Source: Streptomyces sp. CC0208
GTDB taxonomy: Bacteria > Actinomycetota > Actinomycetes > Streptomycetales > Streptomycetaceae
Direction of reading: 5' to 3'
Assembly: GCF_003443735.1 (NCBI RefSeq)
Contig: NZ_CP031969.1
Span: 186,001-250,000 of the forward strand
Length of the DNA: 64,000 nt
Shown here one piece after another: positions 9,382-18,837 of the stretch. How positions within the stretch are numbered: the stretch's first letter is position 1; the number at the start of each line of letters is the position of its first letter. A program made the position numbers and the translations under genes. The notes under the pieces are model-generated. The model did not search any database. It was given only the letters and a program-made list of their open reading frames with translations, and had not been told where the DNA came from.

Positions 9382-10437
9382 ATGACGAGTGTGGCCCTGC
9401 GCAGCAGGGCGTGGAAACTGCTGGAGATGGTCACGACGCCGCTGCTGCCGTCGGACTACCTCGACCTGGTCAGCCCGCTGCGGGCGGGCGCTGACCTGCG
9501 GGGGCGCATCGAGGCCGTGCACCCCGAGACGGGTGACGCCGCGACCGTCGTGATCAGGCCGGGACGGGGCTGGCGCGGCCACACGGCCGGACAGTACGTG
9601 CGGATCGGGGTCGACGTCGACGGGGTGCGCCTGTGGCGTGCCTACTCCCTCACCTCGCCGACAAACCGCCAGGACGGCCGCGTCACGATCACCGTGAAGG
9701 CGATCCCGGACGGCAAGGTCAGCAACCACCTGGTCCGCAGGGCGAAACCGGGCACGCTGATCCAGCTCGACCAGCCGACCGGTGACTTCGTGCTGCCGCA
9801 GGCCAAGCCCGCCAAGGTGCTCTACCTGACGGCCGGCAGCGGCATCACGCCCGTGATGGGCATGCTGCGCGACACCGAGTTCGACGACGCGGTCATGGTC
9901 CACTGCGCGCCACGGCCGCAAGACGTGATCTTCCGCAACGAACTGCATGACCTGGTCGCCGACAAGAAGCTGCGGCTCACCGAGGTGCACACCGACACGG
10001 ACGGCATGCTCGACATCGCCCGCCTCGACGAACTCGTGCCCGACTGGGCCGAGCGCGAGACCTGGGCGTGCGGGCCCGCCGGCCTGCTCGACGCCGCCGA
10101 AAAGCACTGGGCCGAACACGGCGTCCCGGAGCGCCTGCACACCGAACGCTTCCGCCCCGGCATCGTCGTCACCGGCGACGGCGGCGAGGTCACCTTCAGT
10201 GCCACCGGCAAGAGCGTCGACGCGGACGGCGCCACGCCGTTGCTGGACGTTGGCGAGGAAGCCGGCGTCCTCATGCCCTCCGGGTGCCGCATGGGCATCT
10301 GCTTCGGCTGCATCACTCCGCTCAAGGCGGGCGCCGTCCGCGACCTTCGCACCGGCGAGATCACCGAAGCCGAGCCGGGCGTCCTCATCCAGACCTGTGT
10401 GTCCGCCGCGGCGGGCCCGTGCAGCATCGAACGGTAG
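9382..10437 (+). CDS. Ferredoxin reductase with C-terminal 2Fe-2S domain (desaturase electron donor)
   Basis: A 351-residue flavin/iron-sulfur reductase resembling mycobacterial Rv3230c, the redox partner of desaturase DesA3. An FAD-binding barrel has LWRAYSLTSPTN (RxYS), the NAD(P)H domain has LTAGSGITPVMGML and WACGPAGLLDAAE, and a plant-type 2Fe-2S domain ends the protein with SGCRMGICFGCITP and QTCVSA providing four cysteines. It passes electrons from NAD(P)H to the membrane desaturase encoded immediately downstream, whose start is eight bases beyond this stop. The ATG at 9382 begins where homology begins; it has GGAG seven bases upstream. Confidence 0.93.
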   Translation: MTSVALRSRAWKLLEMVTTPLLPSDYLDLVSPLRAGADLRGRIEAVHPETGDAATVVIRPGRGWRGHTAGQYVRIGVDVDGVRLWRAYSLTSPTNRQDGRVTITVKAIPDGKVSNHLVRRAKPGTLIQLDQPTGDFVLPQAKPAKVLYLTAGSGITPVMGMLRDTEFDDAVMVHCAPRPQDVIFRNELHDLVADKKLRLTEVHTDTDGMLDIARLDELVPDWAERETWACGPAGLLDAAEKHWAEHGVPERLHTERFRPGIVVTGDGGEVTFSATGKSVDADGATPLLDVGEEAGVLMPSGCRMGICFGCITPLKAGAVRDLRTGEITEAEPGVLIQTCVSAAAGPCSIER

Positions 10438-10444
10438 GAGCACT

Positions 10445-11563
10445 TTGACCGCCATCGACCCCACCGCCCACCTGACCGCAGAGCAGATCGAGGAGCTCGG
10501 CCGCGAGCTGGACGCGATCCGCGACGAGGTGATCGCCGGCCGCGGCGAGAAAGACGCCGCCTACATCCGCAAGGTCATCTCGGCGCAGCGCAAGCTCGAA
10601 CTGGTCAGCAGGGGCGTGCTGCTGTTCTCGATCTTCCCGCCCGCGTGGCTCATCGGCACCGCCGGGCTGTCCGTGGCGAAGATCATGGACAACATGGAGA
10701 TCGGCCACAACATCCTGCATGGCCAGTGGGACTGGATGCGGGACCCGAAGATCCACTCCACCACCTGGGAATGGGACCACGTCTCGCCGGCCGACCAGTG
10801 GAAGCACTCGCACAACGAGCTGCACCACACGTACACCAACGTGATCGGCAAGGACAACGACCTCGGCTACGGCATCATGCGCGTCGACGAGGACCAGAAG
10901 TGGCACCCCTTCCACCTCGGCCAGCCGCTGTGGAACTTCCTCAACGCCTGCTTCTTCGAGTACGGCATCGCGGCGTACGACCTGGAGCTCGGCAAGAACC
11001 TCAACAAGCGCCGCCGCAAGAACCCTGAGTTCCGCGCGCGGGCCAAGGCCGTGGGCCGCAAGATCCGCAAGCAGGTCCTCAAGGACTACGTGATCCACCC
11101 GCTGCTGTCCGGCCCGTCGTTCCTCCCCACGCTCGCCGCCACGTTCACCGCGAACCTGGTCCGCAACATCTGGTCCCACTCGGTGATCATGTGCGGGCAC
11201 TTCCCCGAGGGCGTGCAGGTCTTCGAGCGCCGGTCGATCAAGGGCGAGACGCGCGGCCAGTGGTACCTGCGCCAGATGATGGGCTCCGCGAACATCAGCG
11301 GCAGCAAGGCCATGCACTTCATGACCGGCAACCTCTCGCACCAGATCGAGCACCACCTGTTCCCGGACCTGCCGAGCAACCGGTACGCCGAGGTCGCGGT
11401 GAAGGTGCGGGCACTGTTCGAGAAGTACGAGCTGCAGTACGTCACCGGGTCGCTGCCCAAGCAGGTGTTCTCCGCCTGGCACAAGGTCTTCCGGCTCTCC
11501 CTGCCGAACAAGAAGCCCGCGGTCACCATCCCGGGCCGCGAGCAGGAACTCGTCGCGGCCTGA
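10445..11563 (+). CDS. Membrane fatty acid / acyl-CoA desaturase
   Basis: A 372-residue membrane desaturase of the DesA3 type. Three histidine boxes that bind the di-iron centre are present: GHNILHGQW, HSHNELHH and NLSHQIEHHLFP. Hydrophobic spans lie at about 58-85 and in the middle of the protein. It introduces a double bond into acyl chains at the cytoplasmic membrane using O2 and electrons from the reductase encoded just upstream. The likely start is TTG at 10445, because AGGAG (10436-10440, overlapping the previous stop) sits directly before it; there is no ATG or GTG in frame near. TTG suggests translation coupled to the reductase. A hairpin terminator follows. Confidence 0.92.
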   Translation: MTAIDPTAHLTAEQIEELGRELDAIRDEVIAGRGEKDAAYIRKVISAQRKLELVSRGVLLFSIFPPAWLIGTAGLSVAKIMDNMEIGHNILHGQWDWMRDPKIHSTTWEWDHVSPADQWKHSHNELHHTYTNVIGKDNDLGYGIMRVDEDQKWHPFHLGQPLWNFLNACFFEYGIAAYDLELGKNLNKRRRKNPEFRARAKAVGRKIRKQVLKDYVIHPLLSGPSFLPTLAATFTANLVRNIWSHSVIMCGHFPEGVQVFERRSIKGETRGQWYLRQMMGSANISGSKAMHFMTGNLSHQIEHHLFPDLPSNRYAEVAVKVRALFEKYELQYVTGSLPKQVFSAWHKVFRLSLPNKKPAVTIPGREQELVAA

Positions 11564-11680
11564 CTCACGGTACGGGTTCGGTCTGCCGACGGGCCGGCCG
11601 GGCGGGAAGCATGGACCTGTGACGTGGACACTGCCGGAACCCATGGAGGTTTGCTGCCGTCCGTCGTCCACTGCGGGCAT

Positions 11681-11715
11681 GGGTCAGGGCCCTCCTGTGT
11701 GAAGGACCCTGACCC
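11681..11715 (+). terminator. Hairpin terminator downstream of the desaturase operon
   Basis: GGGTCAGGG (11681-11689) pairs with CCCTGACCC (11707-11715), with three further inner pairs after one mismatch. The rest of 11564-11864 holds nothing else I can support. Confidence 0.6.
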
Positions 11716-11864
11716 TCCGGGCTTGCGATGCTGCTCCGCGCGGCGATGCGGAGGCCACCGTGTCCGGGGCACCCACGCCGCTAGTGCCGCTCGTCGAGGC
11801 CTCCGGTGACCTGAACCCCCGCGTGCTGTCGTGCCGCGCCCCTCGGCGATGACGTCTTTTCAGG

Positions 11865-12953
11865 TCATGCGCTCTCGGCGGCCAGCGTGGGGTAGTCGGT
11901 GTAACCGCGGTGGTCGCCGCCGTAGAAGGTGGCCGCGTCGGGGGTGTTGTAGGGGCCGCCGGCCGCAAGGCGGGCGGGCAGGTCCGGGTTGGCCAGGAAC
12001 AGCGCGCCGAAGGCGACGATGTCCGCGGTGCCGTCCTCGATGTGGGCTAGAGCGCCCGGGCCGGTGGTCTCGGGGTGGGTGAAGGGGTTGAGGATGAACG
12101 CCGACGGCCAGTCCTTGCGCAGCCGGGCGGTCAGGTCGCGGTCCGGGCTCTCGACCAGGTGCAGGTAGGCGAGGTCAAGCCGGGCGAGTGCGGTGATGAG
12201 GGTGGTGTAGGTGGCCAGCACGTCGGCCGGGTCGGTCTCGGCGATGTCGTTGTAGGGATTGCCGGGAGAGATGCGGAAGCCGGTCCGGTGGCCGCCGATC
12301 GCCTCCGCGACGGCCCGGGCTACCTCGATACCGAAGCGGGCCCGGTCCGCGGCGCCGCCTCCCCAGCTGTCGGTGCGCAGGTTGGTGTTGGGGGCGAGGA
12401 ACTGGTGGATCAGGTAGCCGTTCGCGCCGTGGATCTCCACACCGTCGAAACCGGCGGTGATCGCGTTGCGCGCGGCGTCGGCGTAGTCGGCGATCGTCCG
12501 GGTGATGTCGTCCTGGTCCAGTTCCTTCGGCGTGACGTAGTCCTGGGGGCCCTGGTAGGTGAAGACCTGGCCCGCCGCCGCGACCGGGGAGGGAGCGACG
12601 GGGCGCAGGCCGCCGGGCAGCAGGCTGGGGTGGCTGATGCGGCCGGTGTGCATCAGCTGCGCGAAGATCGTGCCGCCCCGGGCGTGGACGGCGTCGGTCA
12701 CCTTCCGCCAGGCGTCGACCTGCTGGGCGGAGTGCAGGCCCGGGGTGTTGGTGTAGCCCTGGCCGGCCGCCGACGGCTGGATGCCCTCGGTGATGATCAG
12801 GCCGGCGCTCGCGCGCTGGGCGTAATAGGTGGCCATCAGTTCCGTCGCCGTGGCGGCGGAAGCGTCGGCGCGGCTGCGGGTCATCGGCGCCATCGCGATG
12901 CGGTTGGCGAGCGTCTTGCCGCTCAGGTCGATCGGGTCGAATGCGGTGGTCAT
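11865..12953 (-). CDS. Old Yellow Enzyme family ene-reductase (NemA/XenB-like)
   Basis: A 362-residue FMN-dependent TIM-barrel oxidoreductase that reduces activated C=C bonds with NAD(P)H. Family marks are NRIAMAPMTRSRA near the N-terminus, the substrate-binding pair HGAN at about 174-177 (EIHGANGYLIHQF), FLAPNTNLRTDSWGG and the phosphate-binding C-terminal segment IVAFGALFLANPDLP. AAGGA precedes the ATG by eight bases. It lies downstream of an aldehyde dehydrogenase on the same strand with a 178-base gap, so the two may share a role in reactive-electrophile or enal/aldehyde detoxification; that link is an inference. Confidence 0.94.
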   Translation of the reverse strand: MTTAFDPIDLSGKTLANRIAMAPMTRSRADASAATATELMATYYAQRASAGLIITEGIQPSAAGQGYTNTPGLHSAQQVDAWRKVTDAVHARGGTIFAQLMHTGRISHPSLLPGGLRPVAPSPVAAAGQVFTYQGPQDYVTPKELDQDDITRTIADYADAARNAITAGFDGVEIHGANGYLIHQFLAPNTNLRTDSWGGGAADRARFGIEVARAVAEAIGGHRTGFRISPGNPYNDIAETDPADVLATYTTLITALARLDLAYLHLVESPDRDLTARLRKDWPSAFILNPFTHPETTGPGALAHIEDGTADIVAFGALFLANPDLPARLAAGGPYNTPDAATFYGGDHRGYTDYPTLAAESA

Positions 12954-13131
12954 GGCGGCTTCCTTCGAAGAAGGGGTCGGGTGGAACAGACAGGGTGGAA
13001 GAGACAGGCGGCAGCATGGATCTGGCGCGATGCCGGGGGCCGGGACCTCAGCAGGTCTCGTTTCGGCTGGTCAGGGGCACTTTCTGCGTTGCCGTCACCA
13101 GTCGGGCAGCCTGCTCCGGGAGAGCGCGGTC

Positions 13132-14478
13132 TTAGTTGAGCGGTACGTCCGCGACGGCCTTGAGGTGGCTGAACGTCTCGAGGGAGTACCGGCCGTGGTA
13201 TCGGCCCATGCCGCTTTCTCCGACGCCTCCGAAAGGCAGGCCGGGCATGAGCAGTTGCATCACCGGCTGGCCCCAGGCGACGCCGCCGGAGGACGTCTCG
13301 TTCACCAGGCGCGACTTGACGGCCTCGGACGTGGTGAAGGCGTAGAGAGCGAGGGGCTTGTCGCGTTCGTTGATGAAGGCGATGGCGGCGTCGAGGTCTT
13401 CGACTTCGACGACGGCGAGGATCGGACCGAAGATCTCCTCCTGCATGACGGGCGACGCGGGGTCGACATCGGTGAGCACGGTCGGTGCGATGTACAGGTC
13501 GTCGCGGTCGTGCCGGCCTCCCACCGCCACCTGGCCGGAGTCCAGCAGAGCGGTGAGCCGGTCGAAGTGCCGCTCGTTGATGATCCGGCCGAAGTCGGCT
13601 GAGGTCTGTGGGGTGGGGCCGAAGTGGGCGTCGACCGCCGCGCTCAGGGCGGGGACCAATGCGGCGGCGGTGGTCGCATCGGCCAGTACGTAGTCGGGGG
13701 CTATGCACTGCTGGCCCGCGTTGCCGAACTTGGCGCCGACCAGCCGCTTCGCGGTCTCGTCCACGTCGGCGTCAGGCGCCACGAAGACCGGTGACTTGCC
13801 CCCGAGTTCAAGCGTGACGGGGGTGAGGTTCTTGGCTGCAGCAGCCATGACGATCCGGCCGACCGCCCCATTGCCGGTGTAGAAGATCTTGTCGAATCGC
13901 TGCGCCAGCAGGGCCGTGGTCTCCTCTGCGCCCCCCTCGACCACGGTGAGCACATCGGCGTCGAAGTACTCTCGCAGGAGGCGCGAAGCGACCGCCGAGG
14001 TGTGCACCGACATCTCGCTCGGCTTGGCCACCACGGTGTTCCCTGCGGCCAGCGCGCCGATGATCGGGTCGATGAGCAGGTGCAGCGGGAAATTCCACGG
14101 AGCGATTACCAGGACGACCCCGAGCGGGTCGTACGTGGTGTAGGCCGTGGTCGTGGGACCGAAGTGGGCGGGAACCTCCACCGGGCGAGGTCGAAGCCAG
14201 TCTTCGAGATTCGCCAGTGCCTCGTCGATGTCGGCGACAGTGAAATCGATCTCCTGCGTCTTCGCCTCGGCGGCGTTCTTCCTCAGGTCCGCCCAGAGCG
14301 CCTCGAGCAGCTCCTGCTCGTTCTCCACCAGCAGGGCCCGCAGGCGCTGCAGCTGGCTGACGCGCCAGTCCAGCGGGCGTGTGACGCCGGTGTTGAACGT
14401 CGCGCGAAGGCGGCCGACCACCTCCGCAGCCGTTTCCGTCCGGTGCGTCCTCGACTCGATCCCCTGTGTTGCGGTCAT
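13132..14478 (-). CDS. NAD(P)-dependent aldehyde dehydrogenase (class 3-like)
   Basis: A 448-residue aldehyde dehydrogenase, shorter than the usual 490-500 residues as in class 3 and coniferyl-aldehyde enzymes. The catalytic cysteine is C258 in GNAGQQCIAPDY and the general base is E224 in LELGGKSP; the cofactor region reads VLVIAPWNFPLHLL and YTGNGAVGRIV. GGAGT lies eight bases before the ATG at 14478, which sets the start. It oxidises aldehydes to acids in the cytoplasm. The divergent XRE-type regulator 174 bases away is the likely controller. Substrate unknown. Confidence 0.94.
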   Translation of the reverse strand: MTATQGIESRTHRTETAAEVVGRLRATFNTGVTRPLDWRVSQLQRLRALLVENEQELLEALWADLRKNAAEAKTQEIDFTVADIDEALANLEDWLRPRPVEVPAHFGPTTTAYTTYDPLGVVLVIAPWNFPLHLLIDPIIGALAAGNTVVAKPSEMSVHTSAVASRLLREYFDADVLTVVEGGAEETTALLAQRFDKIFYTGNGAVGRIVMAAAAKNLTPVTLELGGKSPVFVAPDADVDETAKRLVGAKFGNAGQQCIAPDYVLADATTAAALVPALSAAVDAHFGPTPQTSADFGRIINERHFDRLTALLDSGQVAVGGRHDRDDLYIAPTVLTDVDPASPVMQEEIFGPILAVVEVEDLDAAIAFINERDKPLALYAFTTSEAVKSRLVNETSSGGVAWGQPVMQLLMPGLPFGGVGESGMGRYHGRYSLETFSHLKAVADVPLN

Positions 14479-14652
14479 GGGATGTACTCCGTTCTTGATG
14501 CACGCCACGCCCCGGCCGCCTTCCGGCCGGGCACGGTGACGAGCGTCCCGGAGGGGCCGGCATCCACCCAGGCCACGGCATTGCGTACGCGCGCTGTGCC
14601 TACCACTGATTGGGGCAGGCTGGTGTGCGTGCGACCGTGGATACTCGGAGGC

Positions 14653-15576
14653 ATGGACGAACACTCCGAATCGGTGCACGAGCCCGCAGCCGGCGCTCTG
14701 GACCCGCGTGCCGAGCTCAGCGAGTTCCTGCGCACCCGTCGGGCCCGGCTGAAGCCGGATGACGTGGGGCTGCGGGGCTTCGGACGGTACCGGCGGGTGC
14801 CGGGGCTGCGCCGCGAGGAGCTGGCACAGCTGGCCGGGGTGTCGGTGGCGTACTACACGCGGCTGGAACAGGGCAACGGGCGGACCGTGTCGACGGAGGT
14901 CCTCGACGCCATCGCCCGCGCGCTCAGACTGAGCGACGCCGAGCACGCCCACCTCACGCACCTGGCGAAGCCGAAGCGGCACAAGAAGAAGCCGGCCGGC
15001 CGCACCCAGCAGGTGCGGGGCCCCCTGCGGACGCTGCTGGACACCATGGACAGTGTCCCGGCGATCCTCGTGGGGCGGCGTTCGGACATCCTTGCCTGGA
15101 ACCGGATGGCCGCGGCGGTCTTCGGCGACTGGGCCGAGCTGCCGACTCGGGAGCAGAACTGGGCGCGGCTGGTGTTTCTGCGGCCCGAGTACCGCGACCT
15201 GTTCGTGGACTGGGAGCTCAAAGCCGGCGACGTCGTCTCTCAGCTGCGCATGGACGCCGGCTCCCATCCAGGCGACCCGCAGCTGTCCGCGCTGGTGGGC
15301 GAACTCTCCGTGAAGAGCGAGGAGTTCAGGCGGCTGTGGGCCACCCACGACGTCAAGGAGAAGTGCCACGGCATCCAGCGCCTGCTCCACCCGCTGGTCG
15401 GCGGACTCGACCTCCGCCTCGAGTCGTTCCACCTGGCCGACGACCGCGAACAGGTGCTGGTGACCTACCACGCCGAGCCCAACTCCCCGTCGGCGGAGGC
15501 ACTGCGACTGCTGGCCAGCTGGGGCACCGACGCGACCAGGGCGGGAACAGGCACGTCGTCGGCGCGCAGGCCTTGA
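14653..15576 (+). CDS. XRE-family regulator with MmyB-like ligand-binding domain
   Basis: A 307-residue regulator. The N-terminal helix-turn-helix (about 20-95) shows LSEFLRTRRARLKPDDVGL and VPGLRREELAQLAGVSVAYYTRLEQG, the signature of the actinobacterial MmyB group. The C-terminal domain (about 125-290), with ILAWNRMAAAVFGD, is PAS-like and in relatives binds fatty-acid-type ligands. Homologues often sit divergently from the dehydrogenase/reductase genes they repress, as here. GGAGG abuts the ATG with almost no spacing, so the transcript may be leaderless or the start may lie slightly upstream at a GTG (14629). Confidence 0.9.
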   Translation: MDEHSESVHEPAAGALDPRAELSEFLRTRRARLKPDDVGLRGFGRYRRVPGLRREELAQLAGVSVAYYTRLEQGNGRTVSTEVLDAIARALRLSDAEHAHLTHLAKPKRHKKKPAGRTQQVRGPLRTLLDTMDSVPAILVGRRSDILAWNRMAAAVFGDWAELPTREQNWARLVFLRPEYRDLFVDWELKAGDVVSQLRMDAGSHPGDPQLSALVGELSVKSEEFRRLWATHDVKEKCHGIQRLLHPLVGGLDLRLESFHLADDREQVLVTYHAEPNSPSAEALRLLASWGTDATRAGTGTSSARRP

Positions 15577-15637
15577 TGAACTCCCCTTGATCATCAGGGG
15601 GGTGTCGGATTCAAGACGGCGCGAGTGGCGCGGGCGG

Positions 15638-15667
15638 ACTCCCGCCGCTCCGGAAGGCGGCGGGAGT
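15638..15667. terminator. Perfect 11-bp bidirectional terminator
   Basis: ACTCCCGCCGC (15638-15648), 8-base loop, GCGGCGGGAGT (15657-15667). It lies between two convergent genes and can serve both the XRE-type gene and the sulfonate operon. Confidence 0.8.
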
Positions 15668-15677
15668 CGCGAGCGGG

Positions 15678-17003
15678 TCAGCCGTGGAACTGGTTCGCCG
15701 GGACCGGGAGCCCGTAGTGCTCGCGCAGTGTCGTGCCTTCGTACTCCTCGCGGAACAGCCCCTTGCCGCGCAGGATCGGCAGCACGTGCTCGACGAAGGC
15801 CGCGAGGCCCGACGGCAGGGCCGGAGCCATGATGTTGAACCCGTCCGCGGCACCACCCTCGAACCAGGCGATGATCGTGTCCGCGACCTGCTCGGGCGTG
15901 CCGACGAACTCGAAGTGACCGCGTCCGCCGCCGAGCCGCGAGATGATCTGCCGGACCGTCAGCTGCTCGCGCACCGCGAGATCGATGATCAGGTCGGAGC
16001 GGCTCTGCGTTCCTTCCAGCTTGGGCCTGGCGAGAATGAAGTCCGGCAGGGGCTGGTCGAGTTGGAAGACCGACGGCTCCGTCTCGAACACGGCGGCCAG
16101 CTGGCGGAGCCCGTACTCCGGGACGCGCAGCTCGTCGAACTGCCGCGCAAGCGCCCGGGCCTCCTCCTCGGTCGACCCGATGTACGGGACGATGCCGGGC
16201 AGGACGATCACGCCGTCCGGGTCGCGGCCCGCGGCCCTGGTCCGGGCCTTGATGTCGGCGTAAAAGGCGGCCGCGCGCTCGTACGTGGTGTGCGCGGTGA
16301 AGATGGCCTCAGCGTGGCGGGCCGCGAAGTCCTTGCCGTCCTCCGAGGAACCGGCCTGGACGAGCAGCGGGTAACCCTGCGGCGGGCGCTCGACGTTGAG
16401 CGGGCCGGCCACCTTGAAGTACCTGCCCTGGTGGCCGAGCCGGTGCAGCCGCCCGGGGTCGGCGTAGCGTCCGGTGGTCCGGTCCGCGACGACGGCCTCG
16501 GACTCCCAGCTGTCCCACAGCGACTTGGCGACCTTCAGGAACTCGTCAGCCCTGGCGTAGCGTTCGGCGTGCCCAGGGCGGTTGTCGAGGCCGAAGTTGG
16601 CCGCTTCGTCCGCCCCGGCCGAGGTGACGATGTTCCAGCCGGCGCGGCCGCCGCTGACGTGGTCCACGGACGCGAGTCGACGGGCGAGGTTGTACGGCTC
16701 GTTGTACGTCGACGACACGGTCGCGATGAGGCCGATCCTGCTGGTCGCCTGGGACAGCGCGGTCAGCAGGGTCAGTGGTTCGAGCTGGCCCGGCGGCCGG
16801 AACTCACCGGTGCCGATGAGGGCCGGGCCGTCCGCGAGGAACAGCGAGTCGAACTTCGCGCTCTCCGCGAGCTGCGCCAGCTCGATCCAGTGCCGCAGGT
16901 CGAAGTCCGCCCGGGGATTGCTGTGCGGGAGCCGCCACGCCGCCTCGTGGTGGCCCGCTTCCATGAGGAAGGCGTTGAGATGGAGCCGCCGTGGCGCGCT
17001 CAT
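15678..17003 (-). CDS. LLM-class FMN-dependent monooxygenase (NtaA/SnaA/DszA family)
   Basis: A 441-residue luciferase-like monooxygenase. Family marks include FDSLFLADGPAL, LTLLTALSQATSRIGLIATVSSTYNEPYNLARR, SGGRAGWNIVTS and, near the end, ADGFNIMAPALPSGL. Such enzymes use FMNH2 from a partner reductase and O2 to cleave C-S or C-N bonds in organosulfur or chelator compounds. It is the last gene of the tauD-ssuCBA operon, with its ATG overlapping the ssuA stop (ATGA, 17000-17003), which argues for desulfonation or sulfone cleavage as its job. No flavin reductase gene is in the window. The substrate cannot be named. Confidence 0.92.
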   Translation of the reverse strand: MSAPRRLHLNAFLMEAGHHEAAWRLPHSNPRADFDLRHWIELAQLAESAKFDSLFLADGPALIGTGEFRPPGQLEPLTLLTALSQATSRIGLIATVSSTYNEPYNLARRLASVDHVSGGRAGWNIVTSAGADEAANFGLDNRPGHAERYARADEFLKVAKSLWDSWESEAVVADRTTGRYADPGRLHRLGHQGRYFKVAGPLNVERPPQGYPLLVQAGSSEDGKDFAARHAEAIFTAHTTYERAAAFYADIKARTRAAGRDPDGVIVLPGIVPYIGSTEEEARALARQFDELRVPEYGLRQLAAVFETEPSVFQLDQPLPDFILARPKLEGTQSRSDLIIDLAVREQLTVRQIISRLGGGRGHFEFVGTPEQVADTIIAWFEGGAADGFNIMAPALPSGLAAFVEHVLPILRGKGLFREEYEGTTLREHYGLPVPANQFHG

Positions 17004-18058
17004 GAGGTCACCTGCAGCTGGGAACTGTCGTAACCGGCCGGGAGAAGGTTGTCGGTGATCGCCTTGACGTCGACCTTCTTGGTGATCTGACCCGCCTCTA
17101 GGAAGGCGTCGGCGAGCTTCTGCTCCAGCTCGATGTCCGACTGCTCCACCGGGGTCACCCGGTTCGAGTAGGCGGCCAGGGACGCCTTGGCATCGGCCAG
17201 GGGGATGCCCTGCTCCTTCGACAGCGCCTGCGCGTACTTGTCGGGGTTCTTGACGGCCCAGGCGAACTCCCGCGACAGCCTCTTCAGGACGTCCGTGAGG
17301 GCAGCACGCCTGGTCTTGTCCTTCAGCGACGCGTCACTGGCGACGTAGTAGCTGCTCGTCTGGTCGATGGGCGGGAGCCCCTTCACCAGGATCCGCGCCC
17401 CGTTCTTGACCGCGATCGCGGACTGCGGGTTCCAGATCGCCCAGGCGTCCACCTTGCCCGTGTTGAACGCCGTCGCACCGGCCGCCGGGTCGAGGAAGGC
17501 CAGCTTCACGTCCTTGGGGGCGAGGCCGACGCTCTTCAGCGCGTTCAGGGCCAGGCCGTGGGCCGAACTGCCCTGCGGAACGGCGATCTTCTTGCCCTTG
17601 AGGTCGGCGGCCGTCCTCAGCTTCGAGCCCTTCGGCACGACGATGTTCTCCACCGCCTGGTCCGGCGTGAGCGAGCGGTTGACGGCGACGACCTTGAAGC
17701 CGTACTCCTTCGCGGCACCGGTGATGGGCGGCACGTCGCCGACGCTGCCGAGGTCGATGTCGCCGGAGGCCGCGGCCTGCACGAGCGGGGGGCCGTAGGT
17801 GAACCGGGCGAACTTCACCTTGTAGGGGGCGTTGTCGAACACGCCGGTGACCTTGGCGAGTTCCTGGCTGCCGTCACCGCCGTTGTCGCCGATGGTGAAG
17901 GTGTACTTGCTCCACTCGGTGTGCTTGGCGTCGCTCGCGTCGGCGGCGTTGCTCAGCGGCGCGGCGGTGTCCGACGACGACGATCCGCAGGCGACGAGGG
18001 TGCTCGCGAGGGCGAGCGAGCCGACGACGCCGATGAGTCTGCTGGTTCTCTTACGCAT
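17000..18058 (-). CDS. ssuA: ABC importer substrate-binding lipoprotein for sulfonates
   Basis: A 352-residue periplasmic-type binding protein. The signal peptide ends in a lipobox with the lipidated cysteine at C24 (LVACGS), so it is anchored to the outer face of the membrane. The NMT1/SsuA-like fold shows FTYGPPLVQAAASGDIDLGSVGDVPP, KIAVPQGSSAHGLALNALKSVGL and AFNTGKVDAWAIWNP. It delivers alkanesulfonates or similar sulfur sources to SsuBC. It follows ssuB by 47 bases and overlaps the next gene by four. Confidence 0.92.
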   Translation of the reverse strand: MRKRTSRLIGVVGSLALASTLVACGSSSSDTAAPLSNAADASDAKHTEWSKYTFTIGDNGGDGSQELAKVTGVFDNAPYKVKFARFTYGPPLVQAAASGDIDLGSVGDVPPITGAAKEYGFKVVAVNRSLTPDQAVENIVVPKGSKLRTAADLKGKKIAVPQGSSAHGLALNALKSVGLAPKDVKLAFLDPAAGATAFNTGKVDAWAIWNPQSAIAVKNGARILVKGLPPIDQTSSYYVASDASLKDKTRRAALTDVLKRLSREFAWAVKNPDKYAQALSKEQGIPLADAKASLAAYSNRVTPVEQSDIELEQKLADAFLEAGQITKKVDVKAITDNLLPAGYDSSQLQVTS

Positions 18059-18105
18059 GGGATGTGGTGTGCTTTCTGTGCCGGGTGAGGGTGTGTGCGG
18101 TTTGG

Positions 18106-18837
18106 TCAGTGCTGGTCGGCGAGGCCGAGATCTGCCAGGAGCCGGGCGCGGAGTTTCTCGCGTGCGACGCTTCCTTCGCGGTCCGCGGCGCAGAGGTGCA
18201 CCTCGTGCGAGGTGCCGATGCGGCCGTTGCTCATGACGACGATGCGGTCCGCCAGGGCGATCGCCTCGTCGACGTCGTGGGTGACGAGCAGCATGGCCGC
18301 GTGATGCTTTGTCCGCAGGGCCCGTACGAGGTCGTGCATGCGGAGCCGTGTGATGGCGTCGAGGGCCGCGAACGGCTCGTCGAGCAGCACGAGTTCGGGC
18401 TCCGAGACCAGGGCCCGCGCGAGCGACACCCGCTGTGCCTCGCCGCCGGAGAGCTCCTTGGGCCATGCCTTCTCGCGGCCCGCGAGTCCGACCTCGGCGA
18501 GCACGTCCCGGGCTCGCTGTTCCGCGTCGGGCCCGTGCAGACCGAGCGTGACGTTGCGCAGGACCCGCTGCCACGGAAGCAGCCGGTCGGCCTGGAAGAC
18601 GATCGCACGCCGGGCCGGGACCTCCACACGCCCTCCGTCGGGCCGGTCGAGTCCGGCGAGCAGACGCAGGAGGGTGCTCTTCCCGCAGCCCGAGGGACCG
18701 AGCAGGATCACCAACTCCTCGTCGGCGATGGTGAGGTCGAGGTGGTCGAGCACCACCCGGTCACCGAACCGACGGACCACCTGCTCGACGACAACCCCGG
18801 TGTGCCGGCGGAGCTCCGTCTCGATCGTGCTGCTCAT
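18106..18837 (-). CDS. ssuB: ABC importer ATPase for sulfonates
   Basis: A 243-residue cytoplasmic ABC ATPase of the SsuB/TauB group. Walker A is GPSGCGKST (about 46-54), the Q-loop is AIVFQADRLLPWQRV, the signature is LSGGEAQRVSLARAL, and Walker B is LVLLDEPFAALDA with the switch histidine in LLVTHDVDEA. Its ATG overlaps the ssuC stop in an ATGA (18834-18837), so the two are translationally coupled. It powers import through SsuC. Confidence 0.95.
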   Translation of the reverse strand: MSSTIETELRRHTGVVVEQVVRRFGDRVVLDHLDLTIADEELVILLGPSGCGKSTLLRLLAGLDRPDGGRVEVPARRAIVFQADRLLPWQRVLRNVTLGLHGPDAEQRARDVLAEVGLAGREKAWPKELSGGEAQRVSLARALVSEPELVLLDEPFAALDAITRLRMHDLVRALRTKHHAAMLLVTHDVDEAIALADRIVVMSNGRIGTSHEVHLCAADREGSVAREKLRARLLADLGLADQH